Numbered from the stretch's first letter, positions 27,307-36,575 are shown. The stretch: DNA of 64,000 bases from Nitrosospira briensis (GCF_900115125.1 NZ_FOVJ01000003.1:186001-250000), one strand, 5' to 3'. The notes: generated by a model from the sequence alone, not told the origin. Program-made: numbers and translations.

Positions 27307-27392
27307 GCAAAAGGACGGGGCGTTCATACTTAAAAAATTTGCTTATCCCCTCTATCCACATTACTTGCTTGCCAAGAAAGACGGTGAGTTCC

Positions 27393-27451
27393 GTTATTCG
27401 GGCTTGACCGGGAGATACCTTGAATTCCTTCATTCCGGCCTGACCCGGAAT
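27393..27451. repeat. Two degenerate palindromic repeat copies
   Basis: Two related short palindromes lie within 60 bases: one around CGGGCTTGACCGGGA (27393-27413) and one around CATTCCGGCCTGACCCGGAA (27431-27451, arms ATTCCGG/CCGGAAT). The form fits a small intergenic repeat family. They fill part of the 250-base gap after the heptose operon. A related TTGACCGG string occurs near 36790. Confidence 0.35.
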
Positions 27452-27576
27452 CCAGCTAAAACTGATGACGGTGATTCACCGCCGTTGGATACTCGCTTTC
27501 GCGCAAATGGCGATCATTCTGTTTCCTTGCCAGATAAGCGATCCCGAAACATTCGATCTTGGGCCAACTTCCTCCC

Positions 27577-28374
27577 ATGGATAACTTGAAGTTCAAAACT
27601 CCTGACGACGAACAATTCTTTTTTATTGAAGAAATAGAAAAAATTGCAAGAAACGCAGGAAACATTATCAAAGCGCACTACTCTGAAGGTGTGGCCCACG
27701 AATTTAAGTCGGGGCGCCAGGTAGTAACCAGCGCCGACAGGGAGTCTGAACAGCTACTAAAAGAACAGCTACTAAAAATCCACTCCTGCAGTTTTTATGG
27801 GGAAGAAGAAGGTGGAGATATTGCCGAAGAAGGCGATCAATGGATGGTCGATCCGCTTGACGGAACAGAAAATATGAACGGATATCCTCCGCTTCTTGCC
27901 GTTTCGATTGGGCTTCTTCGCAATGGTAAACCTGTTCTCGGCGTCATCTACGATCCCATTCACTCCACCTTGTACAGTGCTCAAGAAGGCGGGCAAACAA
28001 GAGTAAACGGAGAAGTTGCACGAGTAAGCAGCCAGACCGACCCCGCAAAGGCCGTTATCAGCCTCGATTTTTCGTCGAAAATCGCCACGCGTCATCAGAC
28101 ACTTAAGCAACTTTCTCGCGTATTGGAACAAGCGCGCGCAGTAAAGGTGTTCGGTGCGCCCGTGCTATCTCTCGCAGCCGTTGCTACAGGACGCCTCGAC
28201 CTGTTTTTCCGCCCCTCGACCAAACTAGCAGATATGGTAGCGGGTGTTTGTATGGTCAGGGCATCAGGGGGCAAAGCGGTGGATTACGAAGGCAAGGATT
28301 GGACAATACGTTCGACAGGGGTTATTGCCGGATCTTCAGCAATGGTGGAGGCGTACCTCCCTTGTTTTAAATAA
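27577..28374 (+). CDS. Inositol-monophosphatase-family protein (CysQ-like fold)
   Basis: The ATG at 27577 gives 265 residues; a TTG at 27559 is also open, and neither has a good ribosome site. The protein has the metal-binding layout of the IMPase/FIG superfamily: TSADRESEQ, FYGEEEGGD, the DPLDGTENMNGYP motif and a late LADMVAGVCMVRASGG. The core motif differs from the usual DPIDGTTN by a Glu at the second Thr, and the late motif has Ala where Trp normally precedes Asp. It should hydrolyse a small phosphate ester such as a sugar or nucleotide monophosphate. The setting after a sugar-phosphate operon hints at a sugar-phosphate substrate. Confidence 0.8.
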   Translation: MDNLKFKTPDDEQFFFIEEIEKIARNAGNIIKAHYSEGVAHEFKSGRQVVTSADRESEQLLKEQLLKIHSCSFYGEEEGGDIAEEGDQWMVDPLDGTENMNGYPPLLAVSIGLLRNGKPVLGVIYDPIHSTLYSAQEGGQTRVNGEVARVSSQTDPAKAVISLDFSSKIATRHQTLKQLSRVLEQARAVKVFGAPVLSLAAVATGRLDLFFRPSTKLADMVAGVCMVRASGGKAVDYEGKDWTIRSTGVIAGSSAMVEAYLPCFK

Positions 28375-28492
28375 CATCACCGCTCGGTTCAAAAACTAAT
28401 GTCATTACAGAAATAGAAAATTATCAAATTTGCCGCTTGATCCTGTCGCTGTGAAATAACACCTAACAATAACTCAGGGGGGTTATAGCAGG

Positions 28493-31400
28493 ATGATGCC
28501 TCCGGTAAAAGAACCCCTCGCGGGGTTAGCATTACTCGTCATATTTGGATTCTTGATCTGGCATAACCGCCCACTCGAGAGATCCCGTCCCTTTTATCCA
28601 GACGTTGAACGTCAAACCCCGAGTACTACCGGACACGCTTATGAAAGCCGCTTTTGGGAGGATACTTTTGCCTTCGATCCCCCTGAGCCGAAGGAAGACA
28701 AATCTAAAGGTTACTGCAAAAAACAGTTAATCGAGGAAATAAAAGCTACTGAAAATCCCGTAAAAATATTGGCCCCGTTGTTAAAAGTTCGGCCCGATAC
28801 GCTGGAAAATAGGGAGCTTCGAACCAGGCATCGATACGCGGTAATTGCAGGACTAATAGAATCAGGCTATCGCCCCTTAAAGCCGGGCTATCGCCCCCTG
28901 GCGCGCGGCCATCACTCTTTAGAGGCAGGCCATTTGCACTTTTGCTCCAGTCAAGAGAACAGCGGAAACCAAGAATATGATGTGCGCTGGGAGCATTACT
29001 CCCGTGAATCCCAAGATGAGTTAGCCCTAGGTAAATCCGACGTTATTGTGGTCTGGATGAATAGTGAAATATTTATTGATGATAATAGGTTCCGGGTTAT
29101 GTCAAAAAATCTGCTCGGAGAAAAAGAGATAATTAAAAATAACTTCTATATTTATGATTTGAACAACATCCTTGATCAGGACCGCTCCGACGAGATAAGA
29201 GAAGAAATTAAGGATATTAATAAAAATAATCAAAATGATAATATCAAAATCGTCAAGCCGGCCGGCTCAGACACAGCCTCAGGCAAGGCGCTTACTAAAA
29301 AACTAGCGAAGGAGCTAAAGCTACGCAATATTAAAGAACCTGAAGAAGTATTGATTATTACTGAACACGATTCACAGAACGCTCGCAATCTGTCGCGCGA
29401 CTTTCGTAAAACTTTCAGTGAATCTTTTGACAAATGTAAACCTGAATCCAGCACGAAGACGCCTATTCATAATGCGGAAAACAGGACTGATAATGCCGAA
29501 AGCGGTGCTTGTGAAATAAGAAACGTTTTCTATCTAAAAGGCGCGGCTGCCTATCAGCAAATAATCCATAAACAAGATAAAAATGAAAATCAGGCAGCCG
29601 CCAATGAGGCTGATCGCCGTCCTGCTATCGATCTGCATAATTCGCCACCGCTACCTATCGGCCCCAACCAACTGGATTACTTTCATCGCTTGGCAGGACA
29701 AATTAAAGCTCCTCACCATGATATAGATCTGAAGAAACGCGACAGCGGGATAAAAGCCGTGGGCATTTTCGGCAGTGATTTTCATGACAAACTTCTGATA
29801 CTTGAGGCTTTGCGCGCAGAAATGCCCCATATTCTGGTTTTTACAACCGAGCTGGATGCGCAGATGCTTCACCGGAAGCATTGGCGGTCCATCAGAAACC
29901 TGATTGTCGCCTCGCACTTTGATCTGCTGCTTCGAGAAGAAACCAAAGACGATAAAAACAGAGATGATAAAAACGAAGATGAAAAAACGCGCTTTTGGCA
30001 ACACCAGGATCAGTTTCCTCCCTTTCGGGACAGCCAGCAGACCAATATCTTTTACCGCATTCTCAGCATTGCTGCAGGCGATGCAAAAGGAATCGAAGAA
30101 TCAGAAAAAACCTTTCCCCGGATTTTTGAAGTCGGTCGAAACGGTTTTGTCAGCTTGGGTACAGCGGAAAAAAATAACCCTCTAGATTACCATCCTCCCA
30201 ATAACACTCAGGAAAATACCGCTGAACAGCTGACGCTCCTGGCCCTAATTGCAGCTTCCCTTATAGGGTTTCACTGGGCTATACGCCCCTGGTCCGACCG
30301 ATTCACTGCATTCCTGTTCCTCTTTACGTCCTTAATGTTCGCCATTGCCTTCGGCTTTGGCACAGATTTCTTTAGCACAAACGAATCAAGAGAGCCCTTC
30401 AGCTTTACTGATGGCGTGAGTCTCTGGCCTACGCTATTTATCGAAATCCTTGCGGTTTTTTTAGCGGGCGTTTTTTTTGTTCAAACCATTGGCGAGCTTG
30501 AGGGGAATTTTTGCCGGCTGAACGTACGGTACTTTCGAAATCGCCTCTCACACTTGCGTGTTCGCTCTAACCGATGCGAATCGCTGGTAAGAAGTCGGCT
30601 GCATAGCTTGGGGCTGTGGTTAAGAGGTCTGAGAAGGGAATGGCGCTTATTCGTTGTTCTCACAGTATCGGTTACCGTTTATGCATGGAATGATGTCGAT
30701 CCGTCAGGTTTTTCCTTTTGGCCTTGCTTTACAATCCTTGCGATTTTGGCAACAGTTTATCTAATAGTAATAGAGAAAATAGAGAAGCTTAAGAATAATA
30801 TTTCAATCAAACATTGGATGGAGGCGGACAGCTGGAGTAGTCCTTCCAGTCAAGTAAATCATGAAAGAGAATTATGGAAACAATATAAGAAGTATGGCCG
30901 GTTTGGCCCTCGCATAGTACGAGTCGTGGGAATATGGCTGATCTTTGCCATCATCGAAACCCTGCTTGCTTACCTGCTGCCGCCTTGGCCATTACCGGGG
31001 CGAGGCCCTACCGCTACCGATTGGATTTCCTGGTTCGAAATGGCTCGCGTGACAGGAGTACTGGGCTTTACCGTAATCATGCTTTTGCTCTTTTTCATAC
31101 TCGATACAGTGAGACTGAATTTTTACTGGATCAAAAAGCTGCGTACACAACATCCGCTGCTCACTGTTCAAAGCCCTGATATTGCTGGGCTCCCGTCGCT
31201 TAAAGATATGGTTCCGCTGGTAGCTGAAAGAACCCGGGCGGTTGACAAGCTTATTTATTATCCAATGCTTTGCATTATGCTGATGCTGTTTGCCAAGATC
31301 ACCTATTTCGATAACCAGGAATTCCCGCTCAGCAAAGGCATTACTTTCGGCGCAGCCATCTCACTTCTCTTCTTTTCGGGCTTCGTGCTTCGGCACGAGG

Positions 31401-31618
31401 CAAACGAACTTAGGCTTTGCGTCAAAAAGAGCGTGCGGGTGATATGTGTGAATAACTGCTTGAATAACAGCTTAGAAAATGAAACCATCAGCAGAATAGA
31501 TGCGATCGACGAAGGCGCTTACCAACCCATGCTCGAGCAACCCGTCATGCAGGCGTTATTGATGATATTGGCCTCTATCGGTCTTTTTGCCGGGGAATAT
31601 CTCAAGTTACTTGGATGA
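28493..31618 (+). CDS. Large orphan membrane protein with soluble Rossmann-like domain
   Basis: A 1041-residue protein I do not recognise. Residues 8-24 form a signal anchor. Residues 25 to about 575 are hydrophilic and Lys/Asp/Asn-rich, with 7-residue tandem repeats at 125-145 and a core at about 420-460 (AVGIFGSDFHDKLLILEALR, then HILVFTTELDAQ) that looks like the alternating strands and helices of a Rossmann or periplasmic-binding fold. PPFRDSQQT and PRIFEVGRNGF follow. Residues about 577-1040 hold about ten hydrophobic helices (near 577, 603, 643, 716, 740, 807, 852, 919, 949 and 1019). If the anchor points outward, the 550-residue domain sits in the periplasm. It stands alone, with gaps of 118 and 81 bases, and its AT-rich, Lys-rich 5' half differs from its neighbours, hinting at transfer. 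Confidence 0.8.
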   Translation: MMPPVKEPLAGLALLVIFGFLIWHNRPLERSRPFYPDVERQTPSTTGHAYESRFWEDTFAFDPPEPKEDKSKGYCKKQLIEEIKATENPVKILAPLLKVRPDTLENRELRTRHRYAVIAGLIESGYRPLKPGYRPLARGHHSLEAGHLHFCSSQENSGNQEYDVRWEHYSRESQDELALGKSDVIVVWMNSEIFIDDNRFRVMSKNLLGEKEIIKNNFYIYDLNNILDQDRSDEIREEIKDINKNNQNDNIKIVKPAGSDTASGKALTKKLAKELKLRNIKEPEEVLIITEHDSQNARNLSRDFRKTFSESFDKCKPESSTKTPIHNAENRTDNAESGACEIRNVFYLKGAAAYQQIIHKQDKNENQAAANEADRRPAIDLHNSPPLPIGPNQLDYFHRLAGQIKAPHHDIDLKKRDSGIKAVGIFGSDFHDKLLILEALRAEMPHILVFTTELDAQMLHRKHWRSIRNLIVASHFDLLLREETKDDKNRDDKNEDEKTRFWQHQDQFPPFRDSQQTNIFYRILSIAAGDAKGIEESEKTFPRIFEVGRNGFVSLGTAEKNNPLDYHPPNNTQENTAEQLTLLALIAASLIGFHWAIRPWSDRFTAFLFLFTSLMFAIAFGFGTDFFSTNESREPFSFTDGVSLWPTLFIEILAVFLAGVFFVQTIGELEGNFCRLNVRYFRNRLSHLRVRSNRCESLVRSRLHSLGLWLRGLRREWRLFVVLTVSVTVYAWNDVDPSGFSFWPCFTILAILATVYLIVIEKIEKLKNNISIKHWMEADSWSSPSSQVNHERELWKQYKKYGRFGPRIVRVVGIWLIFAIIETLLAYLLPPWPLPGRGPTATDWISWFEMARVTGVLGFTVIMLLLFFILDTVRLNFYWIKKLRTQHPLLTVQSPDIAGLPSLKDMVPLVAERTRAVDKLIYYPMLCIMLMLFAKITYFDNQEFPLSKGITFGAAISLLFFSGFVLRHEANELRLCVKKSVRVICVNNCLNNSLENETISRIDAIDEGAYQPMLEQPVMQALLMILASIGLFAGEYLKLLG
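28865..28927 (+). repeat. Three 21-base tandem repeats inside the orphan gene
   Basis: Three in-frame units of 21 bases encode GYRPLKP, GYRPLAR and GHHSLEA. The first two differ mainly at the last two codons, and the third has drifted. The period keeps the reading frame. Confidence 0.7.
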
Positions 31619-31699
31619 TTCTAAGAGTTACCAGACGAATTCAAACGCCCCCCGATCATTAGAGAGCCCCCTTTCTAATCCCTTTTTCTCTGCCCGGAA

Positions 31700-32104
31700 T
31701 TACCTTCCCTCAAGCAACGCCTTTAGCTCATATTTTTCCCTGTCGATTTCACTCCGCGTACGTACGCCAGAGCGACGCAATAGAGGTACTGGCGGGCACC
31801 ATCCCTGAAGCCCGTGCTGGAGCAGGAATGACAGTACAACCGCCGGTAACGCCAGCCATTTCCTGTTGACCGTTACGCCAAGCAAAAGACCGGTCAAGGC
31901 GAGTGTCGAGGCGTTGACTTCAAGCGCGCGCTCAACGTCCCACTCTTTGTCGAGTTCCCCGATGCGTCTATTGATGACTTCCTCGCTACTGTTGGCGTAA
32001 CGCCGGATGTTGCTATTTGTTTGTCGATCTATTTCGCGGTTCACATGGGGCGCTGTTGAGTGACGAACGCGGTCTGCGCTCGTTGAGTCTTCCGCGTGTA
32101 TCAT
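31700..32104 (-). CDS. Small DUF2892-like membrane protein
   Basis: The start at 32104 is set by an AAAAGGAG site just upstream; a longer frame to 32155 is less likely. The product has 134 residues. After a polar N-terminus it has NRRIGELDKEWDVERALEVN, a hydrophobic pair of helices (LALTGLLLGVTVNRKWLALP and VVLSFLLQHGLQGWCPP) and a charged tail. This matches the DUF2892/YgaP-like inner-membrane family seen in rhodanese-linked and stand-alone proteins. The function is unknown. It is convergent with the orphan gene. Confidence 0.78.
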   Translation of the reverse strand: MIHAEDSTSADRVRHSTAPHVNREIDRQTNSNIRRYANSSEEVINRRIGELDKEWDVERALEVNASTLALTGLLLGVTVNRKWLALPAVVLSFLLQHGLQGWCPPVPLLRRSGVRTRSEIDREKYELKALLEGR

Positions 32105-32396
32105 GATTTTTCTCCTTTTAAGAAGCGGTTCAGGGAAAGCATGATCGTTTATCAACAGTTATCGATGTCGATAGCTACTTGATAGAGAAGGTACGGCCAG
32201 AAGGAAGTATTATTAGGCGTGGTTTCTGAAATCTCTGTACGGAAAGACACAGTCGCGACGGAAGTAAATTGTTCTATTGAGTAGAGGTCCAATAAAGTTA
32301 TCTTTGTTTCCGATCCTATGGCAGCGATAAAGGACGCGCCAAAGCGGAACATCCCGGGACAGAACGTTCCGCTGTATGAATGTATCTACAGGAAGC
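32105..32396. other. Intergenic region between two minus-strand genes
   Basis: This 292-base gap lies between the DUF2892-like gene and the YbhB-like gene. Reading frames here lack good starts and family motifs. It probably holds the promoter of the DUF2892-like gene. Confidence 0.4.
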
Positions 32397-32855
32397 TTAC
32401 GCTCCCGCTTTTGTTCCTTCACACAGGCCGACAAGCGTTGCAGAATCGATAATGTGATCCTGCAAGCTCGCGGCCACCTGCGTTTTATCGGCGGTGGGAG
32501 GCAGGTCAAGCATCGTATCGAGGGCAAACAACTGGAAGTGGTAATGGTGGATGCCGCTGAAGTATTTGGGGCAAGGTCCTTCGTATCCGTGGGTACCGCC
32601 ATTCGCGATGCCTTCTGTGCCTCCCTCAGGAATATGACCGGCTGGTACAGATGTTGTCGTTGGGGGAATATTAAAAACGAGCCAGTGGATCCAGGGACCC
32701 GGCGTTGCATTGTGATCTTCCACGATAAGAACAAGGCTTTTGGTCTTGGCGGGCAACTCCCGAAACTCGAGGGCAGGACTGATATTCTCTCCGTTGCAAG
32801 TATGCAGCGTTGGGACATTAGTACGATCGTGAAATACTGGACTGGTAATAAACAT
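32397..32855 (-). CDS. YbhB/YbcL family (Raf kinase inhibitor-like) protein
   Basis: The start at 32855 follows an AAAGGAGA site; the frame is open further up to 33023 but without support. The product has 152 residues. It shows the PEBP fold signature: CNGENISPALEF, then LVLIVEDHNATPGPWIHWLVFNI in two linked strands with the Asp and His residues of the anion-binding pocket, and YFSGIHHYHFQLFALD. Members bind small anions or phosphorylated ligands. The physiological role in bacteria is unclear. Confidence 0.9.
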   Translation of the reverse strand: MFITSPVFHDRTNVPTLHTCNGENISPALEFRELPAKTKSLVLIVEDHNATPGPWIHWLVFNIPPTTTSVPAGHIPEGGTEGIANGGTHGYEGPCPKYFSGIHHYHFQLFALDTMLDLPPTADKTQVAASLQDHIIDSATLVGLCEGTKAGA

Positions 32856-32926
32856 AAAGTCTCCTTTCTTGGCGGGCGAACAAATATGACACGTCATGCT
32901 AGCGGAACCTGGCAGCAGTAGCTCGC

Positions 32927-32993
32927 AGGATGGTGGAGGCGAAGCCGTAATCCATCTGTCGCTTGATGGGTTACGTTTCACTCCATCCATCCT
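32927..32993. repeat. Long imperfect palindromic intergenic repeat (REP/MITE-like)
   Basis: Two arms of about 29 bases, from AGGATGGTGGAGG (32927) to ATCCATCCT (32993), form an imperfect inverted repeat. The inner stem CGTAATCCATC/GATGGGTTACG (32946-32975) has 11 pairs including one G-T wobble and an 8-base loop. The GATGGGTTACG plus TCCATCCATCCT layout resembles a palindromic repeat I have seen scattered in many proteobacterial genomes. It lies in the 326-base gap between the divergent YbhB-like and GT9 genes. A TATACT sequence at 33120-33125 could be the -10 box of the GT9 gene. Confidence 0.6.
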
Positions 32994-33181
32994 ACTGGAT
33001 ACGATTAAGCCCACTGATGACAACTAGATAATATCTTCTTGCTTGATAAAGGTGGTGGCGAAAACATCAATCAGGTAAATCGGAAAAACGCTTGCAGAAA
33101 TAGTGTCTTGTCTTTTATGTATACTGTTCGCAATACCGCGGGACAGTAGAAGACAATAAAGGGTATATCAGCAGGAACGAT

Positions 33182-34189
33182 ATGGCTCAGCTAAGCGATC
33201 TGCCAATAAAAAAAATTGCCATTTTCAGAGCGTTGAAGTTAGGCGATTTCCTGTTGTTTACTCCGGTATTGAAAACTGTCCGGCAGGCTTTTCCACAAGC
33301 CAGCATCGATTATGTCGGCTTACCCTGGAATAGGGCGCTTGCAAAGCGCTACAATCATTATATCGATGAGTTTGTCGAATTTCCCGGTTTTCCGGGGTTG
33401 CGGGAGTCCTCGTTTAGCGCCGAAGCGGTTACAGGGTTTCTGAGCGACATGCAGCAGCGAAAATACGACCTCGTCTTGCAAATGCATGGCAAAGGCACGA
33501 TGTCAAATATCATCGTATCCCTTTTCGGTGCCCGGATACTGGCCGGATTTGCGAGTCAGGAAACATACTGGCCTAATCGGGATTTTTTCATGCAGTATCC
33601 CGCCCGGCAAGCCGAGCTGAATAAAGGCCCTAGCCTGCTGGAGTTTCTTGGCATGGGTCAGTCGGACATTGCCATGGAATTTCCGTTATTCGAGGCGGAC
33701 CATCAAAGGCTACAGGCTTTGGAAGAATACACGTCCATCAGCGGCAAGCCTTACGTCTGTTTGCATCCGGGTGCTATTTCCGCGACGCCCTGGCCGGCTG
33801 AGCATTTCTCGGCAGTGGCGGACAGTTGCATCCAGCAGGGCTTGAAAGTGGTTTTGACGGGTACCGTTCAGGAAAAACCGCTGACACAAGCAGTCATGCA
33901 GGCGATGACAGGGACGGCGATTGATCTCGCGGGTAAAACCGATATCGGGTCGCTTGCGGCGCTGATAAAAGGCAGCAGAGCAGTTGTTTCTAATGACACC
34001 GGCGTTGCGCATTTGGCGGTAGCGGTTGACGCGCCCAGCGTGATCGTCTTTACGACAACCGATCCCTTGATCTGGGGCCCGCTTGATCAGGTTCGCCACA
34101 GGGTTGTGGCAGGAAAAGCTGCCGCGACGCCTGAAGCGGCTATCTCGGCAACCAGGGCAGTACTGGAAAATGAAAGGAGAAACCCATAA
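33182..34189 (+). CDS. GT9 family glycosyltransferase
   Basis: A 335-residue GT-B enzyme. [24 protein letters not shown] is the family N-terminus, [22 protein letters not shown] opens the donor half, and [23 protein letters not shown] holds the ADP-heptose-type binding segment. It is the first of two co-oriented genes and overlaps the next one in an ATAA arrangement. The donor is probably a nucleotide-heptose or similar, by family and by the nearby heptose operon. Confidence 0.87.
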   Translation: MAQLSDLPIKKIAIFRALKLGDFLLFTPVLKTVRQAFPQASIDYVGLPWNRALAKRYNHYIDEFVEFPGFPGLRESSFSAEAVTGFLSDMQQRKYDLVLQMHGKGTMSNIIVSLFGARILAGFASQETYWPNRDFFMQYPARQAELNKGPSLLEFLGMGQSDIAMEFPLFEADHQRLQALEEYTSISGKPYVCLHPGAISATPWPAEHFSAVADSCIQQGLKVVLTGTVQEKPLTQAVMQAMTGTAIDLAGKTDIGSLAALIKGSRAVVSNDTGVAHLAVAVDAPSVIVFTTTDPLIWGPLDQVRHRVVAGKAAATPEAAISATRAVLENERRNP

Positions 34190-35139
34190 CTCAGAGAAAA
34201 CTCCGCGTTCTTACCTGGCATATTCACGGTAATTATCTTTACTACCTCACGCAGGCACCCTTTGAATTTTATCTGCCAAAAGGAGAGGGCGAGGGCTATG
34301 GTGGCCGCGCACCTGGTTTTGCCTGGGGAGAAAATGTGCACGATGTTCCCGTGGACGAGGTGAAGGATCTGGAACTGGACGCAATACTGTTCCAGCATCG
34401 CAAGAATTACGAAGTTGACCAGTACGAGATATTATCCGAGGCTCAGCGCCGCTTGCCAAAAATCTATCTCGAACATGACCCGCCGCAGGAACACCCTACC
34501 AACACCAAACACTGGGTTGACGATCCGGCCATGCTACTGGTTCACGTGACCGACTTTAACCGACTGATGTGGGACAACAACCGGACCCCGGCAATCGTCA
34601 TCGACCACGGAGTGATAGTGCCGGACGACGTGATCTATACAGGGGAGTATCCCAAGGGGGTCGTGGTGGTGAATAATATCCGGAAACGGGGACGGCGGTT
34701 GGGCCTGGATGTATTCGAGAAAATTCGTGAGCAGATACCCCTGGATCTGGTAGGGATGGGGGCAACTGAACTGGGTGGCCTGGGCGAAGTGCCTCATGAC
34801 AAGCTGCCGGCTTTTGTCGCGAAATACCGTTTCTTCTTTAATCCGATTCGCTATACGAGTCTGGGCCTGTCAGTCTGTGAAGCGATGATGGCCGGATTAC
34901 CAATGGTAGGACTTGCTACAACCGAGATGGTGACGGCGGTTGAAAACGGTAAAACCGGTTATGTGGAAACGGATGCAGACAAGCTTATCGAGCGGATGCG
35001 CTATCTGATCGATAACCCCGGACATGCCAAAGAACTGAGTCAAAACGCCAGGCATTATGCAAATCAGCGCTTCGGCATAAAGCGATTTGGAAGGGACTGG
35101 CAACTGGCCATCGGTCGTTTTGTAGAAAACGTTCGATAG
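34186..35139 (+). CDS. Glycosyltransferase, GT-B type, with apparent ATA start
   Basis: The open frame runs from 34174, and the conserved-looking N-terminus ([18 protein letters not shown]) begins about base 34201, before any ATG, GTG or TTG. A well-placed AAGGAG at 34174-34179 sits six bases before an ATA at 34186-34188, which overlaps the upstream TAA as ATAA, where an ATGA overlap would be usual. If ATA is used, the product has 317 residues. A start at the GTG 34336 would drop 50 residues that look like real protein. The C-terminal half has the donor-binding region [22 protein letters not shown]. Acceptor and donor are unknown. Confidence 0.8.
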   Translation: MTQRKLRVLTWHIHGNYLYYLTQAPFEFYLPKGEGEGYGGRAPGFAWGENVHDVPVDEVKDLELDAILFQHRKNYEVDQYEILSEAQRRLPKIYLEHDPPQEHPTNTKHWVDDPAMLLVHVTDFNRLMWDNNRTPAIVIDHGVIVPDDVIYTGEYPKGVVVVNNIRKRGRRLGLDVFEKIREQIPLDLVGMGATELGGLGEVPHDKLPAFVAKYRFFFNPIRYTSLGLSVCEAMMAGLPMVGLATTEMVTAVENGKTGYVETDADKLIERMRYLIDNPGHAKELSQNARHYANQRFGIKRFGRDWQLAIGRFVENVR

Positions 35140-35153
35140 AGCATGGAGGGACC

Positions 35154-36278
35154 CTAGTTTTTTGCGGGTGGTAGCAATTCCGAGGCCAGTTCAAGTACTT
35201 CTCCGGCGGATACGCTTTCGACAAACGAGTATGGGTGATCGCAGCCGGACACAACCGGTTGAAAAGGCCATGGGGAAACAGGTTTGACGCCGCATTGAGG
35301 ACATTCAAGCTGCCAGCTGATGGCAAGGCGATGACGGTTCCGGTTAAGCGGTCCCCAGTTAAGCATATTCGGCGCCCAGAAAATACCGACCGTCGGTGAG
35401 CCAACTGCTTGTGCCAAATGAAGCGGTCCCGTGTCATTGCTGATGACCAGTTCGCTCTTCTGCAAGAGGGCCGCAAGGCCGCCAAGCTTCATTGAGGTGC
35501 AGGGAATGGCGGCACGATTCATCGCCTGCATGACGCTTGCAATAATCTTTTCTTCTTTCGGCGTCCCTGTCAGGACAACTTCATATCCTCGCTCAATCAG
35601 GCTGTCGGCTACATTGGCAAATTTGCCGGCTGGCCAAAGTCGCCGGGTGTCATCGGCACCCGCGTGGATCACGACATAGCGCTTGTCCTTAATGATCTCT
35701 TTAAGGAAGGCAGTTTCCTGCTCATCTGTTTCCGTCACCTCGAGATGAGGTTCGAGCCTGGTGGTGCAAGCCCCTATTAACGCGGCAATTTCCAGATTGC
35801 GGAGGACTTCACTTTGGTAATGTACGTAAGGAATAAAGCGATCGATAGGTTCTGCCTTCGGGTTACCCATGCCTACCGTGAGGCCAGCGCCGAGCTTGTT
35901 AATGAAAGGATTGACTGCTTTGCCATCGCCTTGCAGGTGCATGATAACGTCAAATTTTTCCGCCTGCATGGCTTCGTAAAACAGTTCAACCTCAACCGGA
36001 CCCCCGCTGCCCGAATTGGCATTGTTTACACGGCCTTTTGTTTCAACCGGATCATTGACGCCGGCGAGGGCCGGGACGTTAATAACCCGGTCGATCACTG
36101 ACGGCCGCCTGGCGAGGAATTCCTTTACCCACGGCTTTGCAAGCAAGACCAGCTCGGCATTTGGATAGGTTTCTTTTATCGCCCCCAGTGCAGGTAAGGT
36201 GACAATAAAATCCCCCAGCGCCTTGGCCTGGAGAACGGCGATTTTACGCGGCACGCTAAGCAGGTAAGCTGGCGTCAA
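35154..36278 (-). CDS. GT9 family glycosyltransferase
   Basis: A 374-residue GT-B enzyme convergent with the preceding gene, only 14 bases away. IAVLQAKALGDFIVTLPALGAI starts the family fold, YVVIHAGADDTRRLWPAGKF opens the donor half, and VISNDTGPLHLAQAVGSPTVGIFW is the nucleotide-heptose-type segment. A Cys pair in LECPQCGVKP near the C-terminus, with another Cys in SGCDH, could bind a metal and also occurs in some heptosyltransferases. The listed start is TTG (36276-36278); a GTG at 36252-36254 is an alternative, and neither has a clear ribosome site. Confidence 0.85.
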   Translation of the reverse strand: MTPAYLLSVPRKIAVLQAKALGDFIVTLPALGAIKETYPNAELVLLAKPWVKEFLARRPSVIDRVINVPALAGVNDPVETKGRVNNANSGSGGPVEVELFYEAMQAEKFDVIMHLQGDGKAVNPFINKLGAGLTVGMGNPKAEPIDRFIPYVHYQSEVLRNLEIAALIGACTTRLEPHLEVTETDEQETAFLKEIIKDKRYVVIHAGADDTRRLWPAGKFANVADSLIERGYEVVLTGTPKEEKIIASVMQAMNRAAIPCTSMKLGGLAALLQKSELVISNDTGPLHLAQAVGSPTVGIFWAPNMLNWGPLNRNRHRLAISWQLECPQCGVKPVSPWPFQPVVSGCDHPYSFVESVSAGEVLELASELLPPAKN

Positions 36279-36380
36279 GTCTACGGGGAGTAAGCACTCC
36301 TGCCGCTTGTGTCATCCCTGGTGCTGGTTCCAATCCTCCCCCTCGGTCAAAGCGGACTTCATATCCCCTATACCCGGAAA

Positions 36381-36575
36381 CTAGTCAATCTCGCCAATCG
36401 CCTTGCTGACGTCGGCGGGGGTCTCGAAGCTTTCGTCCGGCAGTTGCTCCAGCGTTTGCATTATATTTTTATCAGCCCCTTTGGACTTGGCGTGATCCAC
36501 AATTTCTTCCTTGCTCGCCGGGTAATCCATGCCGGATAAAAACTTTTGCACTTGAATCGGGTTAGCTTTTGTCAT
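36381..36575 (-). CDS. DUF2795 protein
   Basis: A 64-residue protein with a strong ribosome site (TTGAGGAGGAACC) before its ATG. The sequence PIQVQKFLSGMDYPASKEEI followed by HAKSKGADKNIMQTLEQLPD matches the short DUF2795 family, small soluble helical proteins of unknown function, often expressed under stress. It stands alone. Confidence 0.88.
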   Translation of the reverse strand: MTKANPIQVQKFLSGMDYPASKEEIVDHAKSKGADKNIMQTLEQLPDESFETPADVSKAIGEID

